Source of the DNA: Novosphingobium aquimarinum
GTDB lineage: Bacteria > Pseudomonadota > Alphaproteobacteria > Sphingomonadales > Sphingomonadaceae
NCBI RefSeq assembly: GCF_009746585.1
Contig: NZ_WRPO01000010.1
Span: forward strand, 1-64,000
Direction of reading: 5' to 3'
Length of the DNA: 64,000 bases
Positions 46,588 to 56,617 of the stretch are shown here, one piece after another. The position numbers were made by a program, and so were the translations under genes. Every line of letters starts with the position of its first letter. Within the stretch, counting starts at the first letter, position 1. The notes under the pieces are model-generated. The model did not search any database, was not told the DNA's origin, and saw only the letters and a program-made list of their open reading frames with translations.

Positions 46588-47757
46588 TCAGTAGCCGGCC
46601 GTACGCACAGAGATGGTGGTCTCACCGGGAACTTCCACTCCGAACGGATTGCGCGCGGCGCGCCAGCGTAGCTGCGCGATACCGATTGCGCAGATTTCCG
46701 CATCGAAGTCCGGCACCGCGGTTCCCGGCTCGAGCCGGCAGGATGTCGGAGCGCCTTTCGCATCGATCTCGAAGGTCACGCGCTGAACGCTTCGTTTTTG
46801 GCGCATCAGCTGCTTCTGGTACTTCGAGCCGATGTCGATCAGCGCCTTGCGATAGGCGAGCTCACTCTTTTCCAGCATGCGCGGCTCCTCGCGCAGTTCC
46901 TCGAAGGTGCCCGGCGCAAGCCTTGGCCGCATTCTCAGAACCGCCGACTGCCATTTCATCGCCCGCGCCAGCTGCAACGGCGATTGCGCATCGGGCATCG
47001 CCCGGCAATTCGTCCCGGTAGGATCCGCCCCGGCTTTGAGCAGATAATCGACCGCAACCGGTTCACGGTACGCAATCGCCCAGGCGAGCGGCGTCATTCC
47101 GAACATGTCGGGCTGGTGAAGCAGAGACGGCTCGCGGCGACGAAGCTGACGCAGCCGCCAGGCATCCCCGCGCCGCGCAGCCTCGGCGGCATCGTATTGC
47201 GTTCGGGGCGCGCCCAGTTTCACGAAACCCGAACCGGTTCGAGTCGGAGTGAGCGAGGGATCGGTCGGCCTGCAGATGTCGCCATAGGGATAGCCAGGAT
47301 CTGCCACGATCTCGCGATTGTATTGCGTCGCGAAACGCTCGAGGTCGGGCCCGGTCTCCCGACCATCCTGCGTCTCGGCGATCATGCCGCGCACGGTCCA
47401 GGCATCGAGCCCGTTCGGCAGCGCGCATTGGACGCCGTATGTCGCGTCGACTTCTTCCGATGCGGCACCGTTCGCGATCAGACGAAAATCCCCTGCCTCG
47501 ACCGCCTCATGCGCAGCTTGGCTAGGATCGAGCTTGCCCGCAGCGAATGCCCTGCGCAGCGCCGCGTCACTCTCGCGATGGGCGGCGATCGCCGCAGGGG
47601 CCAGCAAGGCCTCGTCGCACACCGTCAAGGCCTTGCCCTTTTCGATGCCGCCGTCGCTGACGTTTTCCTCGGTCTGCTCGCATCCCGCCACCACCAGCAG
47701 GCCCACGAGAGCCAGGGTCCCGAGCACAGATCTGCCTGACGGATTCCCGCGAAACAT
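46588..47757 (-). CDS. Lipoprotein with ankyrin-like and TonB-C-like domains
   Basis: A lipobox (LVVAGC) follows a hydrophobic start at the ATG at 47757. Residues about 75-270 contain ankyrin-like helices (RLIANGAASEEVDATYGVQC, FGMTPLAWAIAYREPVAVDYLLKAGADP), and the last 90 a TonB C-terminal-like fold (VTFEIDAKGAPTSCRLEPGTAVPDFDAEICAIGIAQ, abbreviated) with paired cysteines. No such protein belongs to the standard spc operon; it is wedged between rpmD and rplO on the same strand. The function is unknown; its location in the periplasm is inferred. A hairpin after rpmD suggests it is transcribed separately or by read-through. Confidence 0.72.
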   Translation of the reverse strand: MFRGNPSGRSVLGTLALVGLLVVAGCEQTEENVSDGGIEKGKALTVCDEALLAPAAIAAHRESDAALRRAFAAGKLDPSQAAHEAVEAGDFRLIANGAASEEVDATYGVQCALPNGLDAWTVRGMIAETQDGRETGPDLERFATQYNREIVADPGYPYGDICRPTDPSLTPTRTGSGFVKLGAPRTQYDAAEAARRGDAWRLRQLRRREPSLLHQPDMFGMTPLAWAIAYREPVAVDYLLKAGADPTGTNCRAMPDAQSPLQLARAMKWQSAVLRMRPRLAPGTFEELREEPRMLEKSELAYRKALIDIGSKYQKQLMRQKRSVQRVTFEIDAKGAPTSCRLEPGTAVPDFDAEICAIGIAQLRWRAARNPFGVEVPGETTISVRTAGY

Positions 47758-47772
47758 GGCTTCTCTCATGCC

Positions 47773-47805
47773 AAAGGGGCCCCGGCCTTACGACCGGAGC
47801 CCCTT
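47773..47805 (-). terminator. Hairpin after rpmD
   Basis: GC-rich inverted repeat (aaggggccccgg with ccggagcccctt, 47774-47805 approximately) between rpmD and the lipoprotein gene, followed on the minus strand by a short TTTGG. It may end or reduce transcription from the upstream spc block. Confidence 0.6.
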
Positions 47806-47844
47806 GTGATGACCGGCAACCTGATTACCGGCAACCGGCAACGA

Positions 47845-48021
47845 TCAGTCGACGACCGTGACCAGGTGAGGCACCTTGGCGACGGCGCCACGCACCTCGG
47901 CCGTGTCCTCGATCTCGACGACGCGATGCATCTTGCCGAGGCCGAGACCCACGAGGATCTTCTTCTGGCTCTCGGGCCGACGGATCGGCGAACCGATCTG
48001 CTTGAGCTTGATCTTGGCCAT
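47845..48021 (-). CDS. rpmD: Ribosomal protein L30
   Basis: A 58-residue protein too short for most gene-length cut-offs. From the ATG at 48021 it reads [19 protein letters not shown] and continues with [18 protein letters not shown], ending PHLVTVVD. That is the complete L30 fold. It starts five bases after the stop of rpsE, with no gap that could hold another gene, exactly as expected for the spc operon. Confidence 0.96.
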   Translation of the reverse strand: MAKIKLKQIGSPIRRPESQKKILVGLGLGKMHRVVEIEDTAEVRGAVAKVPHLVTVVD

Positions 48022-48026
48022 CTGGA

Positions 48027-48809
48027 TTACTCCGCAATCGCTTCGGCAGCGGCCTCGGCCTCTACCTCGGTCACACCACCCCGGCCGAGAAGGTCAGCGA
48101 CCTTCTTGCCGCGACGCTGCGCCACCGACTTCGGCGAAGTCTGCGTGGTCAAAGCGTCGAACGTGGCGCGGATCATGTTGTAGGGGTTCGAGGTCCCGAC
48201 CGACTTGGTCACGACGTCCTGAACGCCCAGGCTCTCGAAGACGGCGCGCATCGGACCGCCGGCGATGATGCCGGTACCCGCAGGCGCGGTGCGCACATTC
48301 ACGCGACCGGCACCGAAGTGACCACGGCCATCGTGATGCAGCGTGCGACCTTCCTTGAGCGGAACGCGAACCATCTTCTTCTTGGCCGACGCGGTCGCCT
48401 TGGTGATCGCCTCGGGCACTTCGCGCGCCTTGGCGTGACCGAAGCCGACGCGACCCTTGCCGTCGCCCACGACGACCAGCGCCGCAAAGCCGAAGCGCTT
48501 GCCGCCCTTCACCGTCTTGGAAACGCGGTTGATGTGGACGAGCTTCTCGATCAGCTCCTCGCCATCGTCGTCGCCGCGACGATCGTCGCGACGGCCACGA
48601 CCACGGCCGCCGCCACGGTCATTGCGATCGTTACGACCACGACCACGGCCACCGCCGCCGGGGCCACGACCACCGGGGCCACCGCTATGGCCGCCACCGG
48701 CGTTGCCGCCGGATTCGCGCGCATCCTGCGGCTCGGCGCCTTGCGGGTGCTCCGCGGCGATCGGGTTCTCGGCCAACTGTTCGGCCGTCTGGTTGTTTTC
48801 TTCTGCCAT
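48027..48809 (-). CDS. rpsE: Ribosomal protein S5 with long N-terminal extension
   Basis: S5 controls decoding fidelity at the 30S mRNA entry. The normal core begins near residue 84 ([20 protein letters not shown]) and includes [20 protein letters not shown], and [20 protein letters not shown]. The first 83 or so residues are extra: an acidic start followed by a Gly/Arg/Asp/Asn low-complexity run with [16 protein letters not shown]. At 260 residues it is about 90 longer than the usual S5. A similar extension is known to me in sphingomonad S5. It lies between rplR and rpmD. Confidence 0.95.
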   Translation of the reverse strand: MAEENNQTAEQLAENPIAAEHPQGAEPQDARESGGNAGGGHSGGPGGRGPGGGGRGRGRNDRNDRGGGRGRGRRDDRRGDDDGEELIEKLVHINRVSKTVKGGKRFGFAALVVVGDGKGRVGFGHAKAREVPEAITKATASAKKKMVRVPLKEGRTLHHDGRGHFGAGRVNVRTAPAGTGIIAGGPMRAVFESLGVQDVVTKSVGTSNPYNMIRATFDALTTQTSPKSVAQRRGKKVADLLGRGGVTEVEAEAAAEAIAE

Positions 48810-48811
48810 GA

Positions 48812-49150
48812 TCAGAACTCCAGCCCGCCTTCGCGGGCGGCATCGGCCAGCGCCTTGACGCGGCCATGATAGAGGAAACCACCGCGGTCGAACACGACGG
48901 TCGTCACGCCGGCCTTCTTGGCAGCCTCGGCAAGCTCCTTGCCGACGCGCGTCGCGGCGTCGGTGTCGGTGCCCTTCCCGCCCAGCGTATTCGCGGCGGC
49001 AAGCGTCCTGCCCTGCAGATCATCGATGATCTGCGCGTAGATGTGCCGGCCGGTGCGGTGCACCGAAAGACGAGGACGGCCAGTGGCCTGCGCGCGCAAC
49101 GAAGTGCGGACGCGCTGGCGACGGCGTTCGAAAAGCGAAAGCTTGGCCAT
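48812..49150 (-). CDS. rplR: Ribosomal protein L18
   Basis: L18 binds 5S rRNA with L5. The 112-residue sequence has the basic N-terminus [19 protein letters not shown] and the conserved blocks [20 protein letters not shown], and [28 protein letters not shown] in shortened form. Its ATG shares one base with the stop of rplF, and it is two bases from rpsE, as in many spc operons. Confidence 0.98.
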   Translation of the reverse strand: MAKLSLFERRRQRVRTSLRAQATGRPRLSVHRTGRHIYAQIIDDLQGRTLAAANTLGGKGTDTDAATRVGKELAEAAKKAGVTTVVFDRGGFLYHGRVKALADAAREGGLEF

Positions 49151-49683
49151 TACTTCTTCTTCCCTTCCTTGCGGAAGATGTACTCGCCGCGGTACTTGAT
49201 ACCCTTGCCCTTGTAGGGCTCGGGCTTGCGCCAGCGACGAATTTCGGCCGCGACCTGGCCGACCTTCTGCTTGTCGATCCCGGAAATCTCGACGGTCGTG
49301 TTGTCGGGCGTCTTGATCTCGATGCCCTCGGGCACGTCGATGTCGACGTCGTGCGAGTAGCCGAGCTGAAGCTTGAGCTTCTTGCCCTGCGCCGAAGCAC
49401 GATAACCGACGCCGGTGATCTCGAGAACCTTGGTGTAACCCTGGGTCACGCCTTCGATCAGGTTCGAGACGAGCGTGCGCTGCATGCCCCAGTGGCTGCG
49501 CGCCTGCTTGCTGTCGTTCGCGGGATGAACCGAGATCGAACCGTCTTCCAGCTTGTACGAAACGTAGTCGGACAGACCCATCGAAAGCGTGCCCTTGGGC
49601 CCCTTCACCGACAGCGAGCCGTCCTTCATCTCGGCCGTGACCCCACTCGGGATCGAGACCGGCTTCTTACCGATGCGGCTCAT
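49150..49683 (-). CDS. rplF: Ribosomal protein L6
   Basis: L6 lies near the factor-binding site of the large subunit. The 177-residue protein shows two similar domains: [20 protein letters not shown] at the start and, in the second, [23 protein letters not shown], with the signature [16 protein letters not shown] near the end. Its start overlaps the stop of rpsH by one base. Confidence 0.98.
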   Translation of the reverse strand: MSRIGKKPVSIPSGVTAEMKDGSLSVKGPKGTLSMGLSDYVSYKLEDGSISVHPANDSKQARSHWGMQRTLVSNLIEGVTQGYTKVLEITGVGYRASAQGKKLKLQLGYSHDVDIDVPEGIEIKTPDNTTVEISGIDKQKVGQVAAEIRRWRKPEPYKGKGIKYRGEYIFRKEGKKK

Positions 49684-50078
49684 CAGAACACCTCCGCGAG
49701 CACTTCGCCGCCCACGTTCTGCGAGCGGGCCTCGGCATCCGAGAGCACGCCGCGCGGCGTCGAAACGATGGTGATGCCAAGGCCGTTGCGCACGATCGGC
49801 AGTTCCTTGGAACCCGAATAAACGCGGCGGCCGGGCTTCGAAACGCGGGCAACATGCTTGATCGCAGGCTCGCCTTCGAAATACTTCAGTTCGATCCGCA
49901 GCTGCGGGTGCTTGCCCGAAGCATCCTCGGTGTAGCCACGAATGTAGCCTTCACGCTGGAGCACTTCGAGAACGCGGGTACGCAGCTTCGACGCCGGCGA
50001 AAGGACCGAGTCCTTCTTCGCCTGCTGGCCGTTGCGGATACGGGTGAGCATGTCACCCAGGGGATCGGTCATAGCCAT
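49683..50078 (-). CDS. rpsH: Ribosomal protein S8
   Basis: S8 is a primary 16S rRNA binder and, in E. coli, the translational repressor of the spc operon. The 131-residue sequence starts [22 protein letters not shown] and has [20 protein letters not shown] and the C-terminal [26 protein letters not shown] in shortened form. It lies 11 bases after rpsN and overlaps rplF by one base. Confidence 0.98.
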   Translation of the reverse strand: MAMTDPLGDMLTRIRNGQQAKKDSVLSPASKLRTRVLEVLQREGYIRGYTEDASGKHPQLRIELKYFEGEPAIKHVARVSKPGRRVYSGSKELPIVRNGLGITIVSTPRGVLSDAEARSQNVGGEVLAEVF

Positions 50079-50089
50079 CTGCTAATTCC

Positions 50090-50395
50090 TTACCAGCTCG
50101 ACTTGGTGACGCCGGGGATCATGCCCTTGTTGGCAAGATCACGCAGCTCGATACGGCACAGGCCGAACTTGCGGTAGTAACCGCGGGGGCGGCCGGTCGT
50201 GGCGCAGCGGTTGCGCACGCGCGTCGGGTTCCCGTTGCGGGGAATCTCGGCCAGCTTGAGGCGGGCAATCAGCCGCTCGGTTTCGTCAAGCGAGGTATCG
50301 TCGGCAATCGCCTTCAGACGCTCGTACTTGCCTGCATACTTCTTCACGAGCTTCTTGCGACGCTCATTCTTGTTTACGGAACTCAGTTTCGCCAT
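50090..50395 (-). CDS. rpsN: Ribosomal protein S14 (zinc-free form)
   Basis: The 101-residue S14 of the long, zinc-independent class: [27 protein letters not shown] at the start (abbreviated), a central helical region, and the conserved [20 protein letters not shown]. It has two cysteines but not the four-Cys zinc ribbon of short S14. It lies between rplE and rpsH. Confidence 0.98.
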   Translation of the reverse strand: MAKLSSVNKNERRKKLVKKYAGKYERLKAIADDTSLDETERLIARLKLAEIPRNGNPTRVRNRCATTGRPRGYYRKFGLCRIELRDLANKGMIPGVTKSSW

Positions 50396-50437
50396 GGACT
50401 TAAGCTCTCTTTCGCGTGTTCAATTCAAGGCAGCGGC

Positions 50438-51019
50438 TTACGCCGCTTCCTTCTGTTCCGCCTCTTCGACGGGGAACGGGAAGCCGAACAACCGGAGCAG
50501 TTCGCGCGCTTCCTCGTCAGTCTTGGCCGTGGTGGTCACGATGATGTCCATGCCACGAACCTTCTCGATCCTGTCGTAGCTGATCTCCGGAAAGATGATC
50601 TGCTCCTTCAGGCCCATCGCATAGTTGCCGCGGCCGTCGAACGACTTCGGGTTAAGACCACGAAAGTCACGGATGCGGGGCATCGCGATGGTCACCAGGC
50701 GATCGAGGAATTCGTACATGCGCTCACGACGGAGCGTCACCTTGCAGCCGATCGGCATGCCTTCACGCAGCTTGAACTGCGCGATCGACTTGCGGGCCTT
50801 GGTGATCACCGGCTTCTGGCCGGCAATCAGCTGCATTTCCTCGGCAGCGATCTGGACCTTCTTCTTGTCCTGGCTCGCTTCGCCAACGCCCATGTTGAGC
50901 GTGATCTTCTCGATCCGCGGGACCATCATGTGGTTGGCGTAACCGAACTTCTCGGTCATCGCCTTGATGATCTCGTCGTCGTACTTCGAGCGCAGACGCG
51001 GAGTATAGGAATCAGCCAT
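50438..51019 (-). CDS. rplE: Ribosomal protein L5
   Basis: L5 binds 5S rRNA and contacts S13 and tRNA. The 193-residue protein contains the family signature [47 protein letters not shown], and the motif [18 protein letters not shown]. Its ATG lies eight bases within the end of rplX, so the two overlap slightly, as is common in this operon. Confidence 0.98.
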   Translation of the reverse strand: MADSYTPRLRSKYDDEIIKAMTEKFGYANHMMVPRIEKITLNMGVGEASQDKKKVQIAAEEMQLIAGQKPVITKARKSIAQFKLREGMPIGCKVTLRRERMYEFLDRLVTIAMPRIRDFRGLNPKSFDGRGNYAMGLKEQIIFPEISYDRIEKVRGMDIIVTTTAKTDEEARELLRLFGFPFPVEEAEQKEAA

Positions 51020-51335
51020 CGATGGTCTCCCCGGACTTTACGGCCACACGGACCTTCTTGCCGTCCTTGGTTTCGAAGCGAACGCGGGTCGGCTTGCCGT
51101 CCTTGGGATCGGCAACCGAAACCTTGCTGATCGCCATCGGCGCCGGAACGCGGTCGATGCCGCCCTGCGGGTTCGCCTGGGTCGGCTTGCGGTGACGAGT
51201 GGCTACGTTGACACCTTCGACCAGGACCTTGCCTTCTTTCGGCATGACCTGAAGAACAGTGCCGGTGCGGCCCTTGTCCTTGCCCGAACGGACGACGACG
51301 TTGTCACCCTTCTTGATCTTCGCGGCAGCCATCAC
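51012..51335 (-). CDS. rplX: Ribosomal protein L24
   Basis: L24 starts assembly of the large subunit. The 107-residue protein has a KOW motif at the N-terminus ([20 protein letters not shown]) and the conserved [21 protein letters not shown]. It overlaps rplE at its end and rplN at its start, each by a few bases. The first two Met codons are adjacent; either could start translation. Confidence 0.98.
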   Translation of the reverse strand: MMAAAKIKKGDNVVVRSGKDKGRTGTVLQVMPKEGKVLVEGVNVATRHRKPTQANPQGGIDRVPAPMAISKVSVADPKDGKPTRVRFETKDGKKVRVAVKSGETIDG

Positions 51336-51700
51336 AGCACCTCCGGAGCGAGCGAGATGATCTTCATGAAGCCACGGCCACGCAGTTCGCGGACCACGGG
51401 GCCGAAGATACGCGTGCCGATCGGTTCCTCATTCTTGTTGATGAGGACCGCGGCGTTCGTGTCGAAGCGGATCACGCTGCCGTCGGGACGACGCACGTCC
51501 TTACGGGTGCGAACGATCACGGCGCGGTGCACGTCGCCCTTCTTCACGCGAGCACGAGGCTGCGCTTCCTTCACCGACACCACGATGATGTCGCCGACGC
51601 CCGCGGTACGACGCTTAGAGCCACCCAGCACCTTGATGCACTGGACGCGCTTCGCGCCGCTGTTGTCCGCGACGTCGAGATTGGATTGCATCTGGATCAT
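51332..51700 (-). CDS. rplN: Ribosomal protein L14
   Basis: L14 sits at the subunit interface. The 122-residue protein starts [22 protein letters not shown] and includes [21 protein letters not shown] and [24 protein letters not shown]. It is the first gene of the spc block; a 56-base gap separates it from rpsQ. No separate spc promoter was confidently found in that gap. Confidence 0.98.
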   Translation of the reverse strand: MIQMQSNLDVADNSGAKRVQCIKVLGGSKRRTAGVGDIIVVSVKEAQPRARVKKGDVHRAVIVRTRKDVRRPDGSVIRFDTNAAVLINKNEEPIGTRIFGPVVRELRGRGFMKIISLAPEVL

Positions 51701-51756
51701 CGATCCGGTTCCTTCTCACTGGCTTGCCGGTACGGGTCCGGCAGTTCCAAAATACG

Positions 51757-52050
51757 TCAGTTGCTGCCCGCTGCCTCGACATCGAGGTTGGCTTCGACCG
51801 CAGTGCCCTTGCTCGCCTGCAGACGATCGAGCACCTTCCACGACTTGGTCTTGGAGATCGGCTTGGTCTCCTCGATCCGCACGCGGTCGCCGGTCTTGTA
51901 GCCGTTCTCCTCGTCGTGCGCGTGATAGCGCTTCGAGCGACGGATGATCTTGCCGTAGAGCGGGTGCTTAACCTTGCGCTCGACCAGCACGGTCACGGTC
52001 TTGTCGGTCTTGTCGGAAACGACGGTCCCGATCAGGATTCGCTTGGGCAT
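51757..52050 (-). CDS. rpsQ: Ribosomal protein S17
   Basis: S17 is a primary binder of 16S rRNA. The sequence starts [21 protein letters not shown] and includes [21 protein letters not shown] and [18 protein letters not shown]. At 97 residues it carries a C-terminal acidic/Ala extension ([11 protein letters not shown]) beyond the E. coli form. It ends the S10 block. Confidence 0.97.
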   Translation of the reverse strand: MPKRILIGTVVSDKTDKTVTVLVERKVKHPLYGKIIRRSKRYHAHDEENGYKTGDRVRIEETKPISKTKSWKVLDRLQASKGTAVEANLDVEAAGSN

Positions 52051-52062
52051 CGTGTTTCCTCC

Positions 52063-52266
52063 TTACTTCGCAGCCGCGGCGCGCTCGGCCTGGAGCGTCT
52101 TGATGCGAGCGATGTCGCGACGCACTTCCTTGATCCGCGCAGGGCGCTCCAGCTGGTTGGTCGCCGCCTGGAAGCGAAGATTGAACTGCTCGCGCTTCAG
52201 ATCGGTCAGATCGGTGACGAGCTGATCATCGGTCTTGGCGCGCATGTCTTCAGTGTTGCTAGCCAT
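52063..52266 (-). CDS. rpmC: Ribosomal protein L29
   Basis: A 67-residue helical hairpin protein at the peptide exit tunnel. The conserved core [18 protein letters not shown] and [20 protein letters not shown] are both present. It is two bases after the stop of rplP and 12 before rpsQ. Confidence 0.97.
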   Translation of the reverse strand: MASNTEDMRAKTDDQLVTDLTDLKREQFNLRFQAATNQLERPARIKEVRRDIARIKTLQAERAAAAK

Positions 52267-52268
52267 TG

Positions 52269-52700
52269 TCAGCCTCCCAGGTGCGAGGTGTCGCCGAGAC
52301 GGGCAACGACCTTGGTCTTGATCGGCAGCTTCATCGCGGCGCGGCTGAACGCCTCGGCCGCGAGCGGCCCGGCAACGCCGTCGAGCTCGAACAGGATCCG
52401 GCCCGGCTTCACGCGAGCGGCCCAGTATTCGACCGAGCCCTTGCCCTTACCCTGACGGACTTCGGCAGGCTTCTTCGACACCGGCACATCCGGAAAGATG
52501 CGGATCCAGAGGCGACCCTGGCGCTTGATGTGACGCGTGATCGCCCGCCGAGCGGCCTCGATCTGGCGTGCAGTGATCCGCTCGGGTTCCATGGCCTTGA
52601 GGCCGTAGGATCCGAAGTTCAGATCGGTGCCGCCCTTGGCGTCGCCCTTGATCCGGCCCTTGAAGGCCTTGCGGAACTTGGTTTTCTTCGGTTGCAGCAT
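52269..52700 (-). CDS. rplP: Ribosomal protein L16
   Basis: L16 organises the A-site region of the large subunit. The 143-residue protein begins [20 protein letters not shown] and has the hallmark [44 protein letters not shown] in shortened form, and GTELDGVAG-like sequence near the end. It lies between rpsC and rpmC. Confidence 0.98.
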   Translation of the reverse strand: MLQPKKTKFRKAFKGRIKGDAKGGTDLNFGSYGLKAMEPERITARQIEAARRAITRHIKRQGRLWIRIFPDVPVSKKPAEVRQGKGKGSVEYWAARVKPGRILFELDGVAGPLAAEAFSRAAMKLPIKTKVVARLGDTSHLGG

Positions 52701-52715
52701 GTTGCTTACTCTACC

Positions 52716-53411
52716 TTAGCGGGCCGGACGGACGCCGGAGGTTTGAGCCTCCATCATCAGGCGATCCTGCGCCGTCGGGTCATGGCCGAGGATCTCGCCC
52801 TTGAAGACCCAGACCTTGATGCCGATGATGCCGTAGGCGGTCAGTGCCTCGGCGTCGGCATAGTCCACGTTGGCGCGCAGCGTGTGCAGCGGAACGCGGC
52901 CTTCGCGGTACTGCTCGACACGAGCGATTTCGGCGCCGCCGAGACGGCCACCGCACATCACCTTGATGCCTTCGGCACCCAGACGCATGGCGGACTGCAT
53001 CGCGCGCTTCATCGCCCGGCGGAACGCCACGCGGCGGATCAGCTGGTCGGCAATGCCCTGCGCGATGAGCTTGGCATCGATTTCCGGCTTGCGGATCTCG
53101 ACGATGTTCAGCTTCACTTCGCTGTCAGTCATCGAAGCCAGCTTCTTGCGGAGCTTCTCGATGTCCGCGCCCTTCTTGCCGATGATGACGCCCGGACGAG
53201 CGGCATAGATCGACACACGGCACAGCTTGGCCGGGCGCTCGATGACCACCTTCGAGATCGCGGCCTGCGGCAGCGATTCGATGATGAACTTGCGGATCTT
53301 GAGATCCTCTTCGAGCAGCTGCCGATAGTCACGCCCTTCGGCGTACCAGCGGCTGTCCCACGTGCGGTTGATCTGCAGACGCAGGCCGATCGGATTGGAT
53401 TTATGACCCAT
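52716..53411 (-). CDS. rpsC: Ribosomal protein S3
   Basis: S3 lines the mRNA entry channel and has helicase activity with S4. The 231-residue protein starts [20 protein letters not shown], has a KH domain ([20 protein letters not shown]) and the C-terminal signature [16 protein letters not shown]-like ([21 protein letters not shown]). Its ATG is two bases after the stop of rplV. Confidence 0.98.
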   Translation of the reverse strand: MGHKSNPIGLRLQINRTWDSRWYAEGRDYRQLLEEDLKIRKFIIESLPQAAISKVVIERPAKLCRVSIYAARPGVIIGKKGADIEKLRKKLASMTDSEVKLNIVEIRKPEIDAKLIAQGIADQLIRRVAFRRAMKRAMQSAMRLGAEGIKVMCGGRLGGAEIARVEQYREGRVPLHTLRANVDYADAEALTAYGIIGIKVWVFKGEILGHDPTAQDRLMMEAQTSGVRPAR

Positions 53412-53413
53412 GA

Positions 53414-53791
53414 TCAGGCCTCCTCGACTTCGCGAACGACGATCCGAAGGCGCGAGAACGGCTTCAGGATCCGAGTGGACTTGCCGCGACCGCGCGTGTG
53501 GAAACGCTTCATCGTGATCGACTTGCCCACCGAAGCCTCGGCCACGACGAGCGCGTCGACGTCCAGGTTGTGGTTGTTTTCCGCGTTGGCGATCGCCGAG
53601 GCGAGAACCTTGCGCGCGTCTTCGGCCATGCCCTTCTTCGAGAAGGCGAGGATGTTCATCGCTTCCTCGGCCTTCTTGCCGCGGATCAGACCGGCGACGA
53701 GATTCAGCTTCTGCGCCGAGCCGCGGATCTGCGTGCCGACCGAGAGCGCCTCGTTGTCGGCAACGCGGCGGGGTGCCTTGTTCTTGCTCAT
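53414..53791 (-). CDS. rplV: Ribosomal protein L22
   Basis: L22 reaches into the exit tunnel with its long hairpin. The 125-residue protein includes [24 protein letters not shown] and the C-terminal [30 protein letters not shown] in shortened form, the tunnel loop with its Arg/Gly/Lys residues. It shares one base with the end of rpsS. Confidence 0.98.
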   Translation of the reverse strand: MSKNKAPRRVADNEALSVGTQIRGSAQKLNLVAGLIRGKKAEEAMNILAFSKKGMAEDARKVLASAIANAENNHNLDVDALVVAEASVGKSITMKRFHTRGRGKSTRILKPFSRLRIVVREVEEA

Positions 53792-54069
53792 CAGCGCTTA
53801 CCCTTCTTGTCGGCGGCGTGGCCGGGGAAGCTGCGCGTGGGAGCGAACTCGCCGAGCTTGTGGCCGACCATGTCTTCGTTGACCGAGACGGGAATGAACT
53901 TGTGGCCGTTGTAGACGCTGAACGTCAGACCAACGAACTGCGGCAGGATCGTCGAACGACGCGACCAGGTCTTGATCGGACCAGTACGGCCACTTGCTTC
54001 CTGAGCGGTCTCTGCCTTCTTGAGCAGATACAGATCGACGAAGGGGCCTTTCCAGACGGAGCGTGCCAT
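53791..54069 (-). CDS. rpsS: Ribosomal protein S19
   Basis: S19 is at the top of the 30S head, bridging to the large subunit. The 92-residue protein starts [20 protein letters not shown] and contains [20 protein letters not shown] and [20 protein letters not shown]. It is six bases after rplB. Confidence 0.98.
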   Translation of the reverse strand: MARSVWKGPFVDLYLLKKAETAQEASGRTGPIKTWSRRSTILPQFVGLTFSVYNGHKFIPVSVNEDMVGHKLGEFAPTRSFPGHAADKKGKR

Positions 54070-54075
54070 CGTGTC

Positions 54076-54912
54076 TTACCTCTTCTTCTTCGCGTGGCGC
54101 GAACGGATGATCATCTTGTCCGTCTGCTTGTTGTTCCGGGTACGGGCGCCCTTGGTCGGCTTGCCCCACGGAGTAACCGGGTGACGGCCACCCGAGGTCC
54201 TGCCTTCACCACCACCATGCGGGTGATCGACCGGGTTCTTCGCAACACCACGCGTGAGCGGGCGACGGCCCTTCCAGCGCGTGCGACCGGCCTTGGCGAA
54301 GTTCTGGTTCGCGTTGTCCGGGTTCGACACGGCGCCGACGGTACCCATGCAATCGCCGCGCAGGTAACGCTGCTCGCCCGAGTTCAGGCGGGCAATCACG
54401 AGACCACGGTCACGACCGACGATCTGCACGTAGTTGCCTGCCGAGCGAGCGATCTGACCGCCCTTGCCCGGCTTCATCTCTACGTTGTGGCAGATCGTGC
54501 CGACCGGCATCTGCGACAGGAGCATGGCGTTGCCAGGCTTCACGTCGGTCTTCTCGCCGGCGATCACACTGTCGCCAATCGCCAGACGCTGCGGCGCCAG
54601 GATGTAGGCCAGTTCGCCGTCTTCGTACTTCACGAGCGCGATGAACGCGGTGCGGTTGGGATCGTATTCGATCCGCTCGACCGTAGCCGACATGTCCCAC
54701 TTGCGACGCTTGAAGTCGATATAGCGGTACTTCTGCTTGTGACCGCCAGCAATGCCGCGCGAAGTCACGTGGCCCTTGTTGTTGCGGCCGCCGGTCTTGC
54801 GCTTGCCTTCGGTCAAAGCCTTGACGGGCTTGCCCTTCCACAGCGACGTCTTGTCGACGAGGATCAGGCCACGGCGCGCCGGGCTGGTCGGGTTGTAGTT
54901 CTTCAATGCCAT
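54076..54912 (-). CDS. rplB: Ribosomal protein L2
   Basis: L2 is essential for peptidyl transfer and subunit joining. From the ATG at 54912 ([20 protein letters not shown]) it is 278 residues with [37 protein letters not shown], and the conserved [19 protein letters not shown] containing the key His. The longer open frame upstream is not used. It is four bases downstream of rplW. Confidence 0.98.
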   Translation of the reverse strand: MALKNYNPTSPARRGLILVDKTSLWKGKPVKALTEGKRKTGGRNNKGHVTSRGIAGGHKQKYRYIDFKRRKWDMSATVERIEYDPNRTAFIALVKYEDGELAYILAPQRLAIGDSVIAGEKTDVKPGNAMLLSQMPVGTICHNVEMKPGKGGQIARSAGNYVQIVGRDRGLVIARLNSGEQRYLRGDCMGTVGAVSNPDNANQNFAKAGRTRWKGRRPLTRGVAKNPVDHPHGGGEGRTSGGRHPVTPWGKPTKGARTRNNKQTDKMIIRSRHAKKKR

Positions 54913-54916
54913 CGGA

Positions 54917-55231
54917 TCAGCCCCGTACGCCTTCGGTGATGTCGATCGACTGGCCCTCGGCCAGCGTGACAACCGCCTTCTTCACGTCGCTGCGACGGTA
55001 AGGCTTACCGCGCCAGCGCTTGACCTTGCCCTTCTGGACGATGGTGTTCACGCCAGTCACCTTGACGTCGAACAGCGCTTCGACCGCCGCCTTGATCTCA
55101 GGCTTGGTCGCATCGTCGGCCACCTTGAAGACGACCGCGTTGTGCTCGGAGAGCAGCGTCGACTTCTCGGTGATGTGGGGCGAGAGGATCACGTCGTAGT
55201 GACGGATCGCAATGTCCTTTGCCTTAGCCAT
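54917..55231 (-). CDS. rplW: Ribosomal protein L23
   Basis: L23 at the tunnel exit is the docking site for trigger factor and SRP. The 104-residue protein has [35 protein letters not shown]-like sequence and the final [15 protein letters not shown]. Its start overlaps the end of rplD by eight bases. Confidence 0.98.
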   Translation of the reverse strand: MAKAKDIAIRHYDVILSPHITEKSTLLSEHNAVVFKVADDATKPEIKAAVEALFDVKVTGVNTIVQKGKVKRWRGKPYRRSDVKKAVVTLAEGQSIDITEGVRG

Positions 55232-55850
55232 TGAAACGCGCCTCCAGTTTCTCGACCGCGGCGCGCGTCAGCACCAGCGTATCATGCTTGAGGATGTCGT
55301 AGACGTTGGCGCCGACGGCAGGCATCACGTTAACGCCGACGAGGTTGCCGGCCGCACGTGCGAAGCTGTCGTTCACCGCCTCGCCGTCGATCACCAGAAC
55401 CTTCTTGCCGAAGCCAGCCTGCGAAAGCTGACCCGCCAGGGCCTTGGTCTTGGCATCGGCGACATCGAGACTGTCGATGACCACGAGGCCGTCCTTGGCC
55501 TTGGCCGAAAGCGCCATCTTGAGGCCGAGTGCACGGACCTTCTTGTTCAGCGACTGCTCGAAGTCACGCTTGCGCGCACCGTGAGCCTTACCACCGCCGA
55601 TGAAGATCGGTGCCGCACGGTCACCATGACGAGCCGTGCCGCCGCCCTTCTGGCGACCCCACTTCTTGCCGGTGCGAGCGACGTCGGACCGCTCGCGCGT
55701 CGGGCGAGCGGTGCCGCGACGGTTCTCGAGCTGCCAGGTTACGACGCGATGCAGGATGTCGGCGCGCGGTTCGAGACCGAACACTTCGTCCGAAAGCTCG
55801 ATGTCGCCCTTGGCGTCGGAGCCATCCAGGTTGAGGACCTTGACCTTCAC
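55224..55850 (-). CDS. rplD: Ribosomal protein L4
   Basis: L4 lines the exit tunnel and in E. coli represses its own operon. The 208-residue protein shows [21 protein letters not shown], in which the tunnel loop continues with [23 protein letters not shown] (abbreviated), and the C-terminal [20 protein letters not shown]. It lies two bases downstream of rplC and overlaps rplW. Confidence 0.98.
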   Translation of the reverse strand: MKVKVLNLDGSDAKGDIELSDEVFGLEPRADILHRVVTWQLENRRGTARPTRERSDVARTGKKWGRQKGGGTARHGDRAAPIFIGGGKAHGARKRDFEQSLNKKVRALGLKMALSAKAKDGLVVIDSLDVADAKTKALAGQLSQAGFGKKVLVIDGEAVNDSFARAAGNLVGVNVMPAVGANVYDILKHDTLVLTRAAVEKLEARFNG

Positions 55851-55852
55851 GA

Positions 55853-56611
55853 TTAGCCCTCCTGGCCTTCGGTCGCTTCCGGCGCCGCGGTGTCATCCGC
55901 AGGCGTGTCGGCAGCGGCCGGTTCATTGCTGTTGGCGGCCTGCTTCAGGCCGGCCGGGTACGGAGCCTCGGCGTGGCGAGACACCTTCACGGCGTCCGAC
56001 ACGGTGAGCCAGGTGTTCTTCGCGCCCGGGACCGAGCCCTTGACGAAGATCAGGCCGCGCTCGTCATCGACGCGCACGATTTCGAGGTTCTGCTGCGTGC
56101 GCTGACGGTCGCCCATGTGACCGGCCATCTTCTTGTTCTTGAAGACCTTGCCCGGATCCTGGCGGTTACCCGTCGAGCCGTGCGAACGGTGCGAGAGCGA
56201 AACGCCGTGCGTTGCGCGCAGACCACCGAAGCCCCAGCGCTTCATCGCGCCGGCAAAGCCCTTGCCCTGGGTGTGACCGGCGACATCGACCAGCTGGCCC
56301 GGCACGAAGTGCGAGGCGGCGATCGTCGCGCCGACATCGAGCAGCGCATCGTCAGCGACGCGGAACTCGGCAACACGCATCTTCAGCGGCACTTCCGCCT
56401 TGGCGAAGTGCTCACGCTGCGGCTTGTTGACATTCTTGGCCTTGGCTTCGCCGGCACCGAGCTGAACGGCGACATAGCCGTCCACATCGTTGGTGCGAAC
56501 CGAAACAACCTGGCAATCTTCCAGCGCCAAAACGGTTACGGGCACATGCCGGCCGTCTTCCTGGAACAGGCGGGTCATCCCCACCTTTTTGGCGATCACG
56601 CCAGTGCGCAT
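55853..56611 (-). CDS. rplC: Ribosomal protein L3
   Basis: L3 starts assembly of the large subunit. The start is the ATG at 56611 ([20 protein letters not shown]) after GGAG at eight bases; a TTG two codons ahead is not needed. The 252-residue protein has [20 protein letters not shown] and [23 protein letters not shown], read in part, where the Gln is a methylation target in E. coli. A 40-residue acidic, Ala/Pro/Glu-rich tail extends the C-terminus. Confidence 0.97.
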   Translation of the reverse strand: MRTGVIAKKVGMTRLFQEDGRHVPVTVLALEDCQVVSVRTNDVDGYVAVQLGAGEAKAKNVNKPQREHFAKAEVPLKMRVAEFRVADDALLDVGATIAASHFVPGQLVDVAGHTQGKGFAGAMKRWGFGGLRATHGVSLSHRSHGSTGNRQDPGKVFKNKKMAGHMGDRQRTQQNLEIVRVDDERGLIFVKGSVPGAKNTWLTVSDAVKVSRHAEAPYPAGLKQAANSNEPAAADTPADDTAAPEATEGQEG

Positions 56612-56617
56612 GATCAA

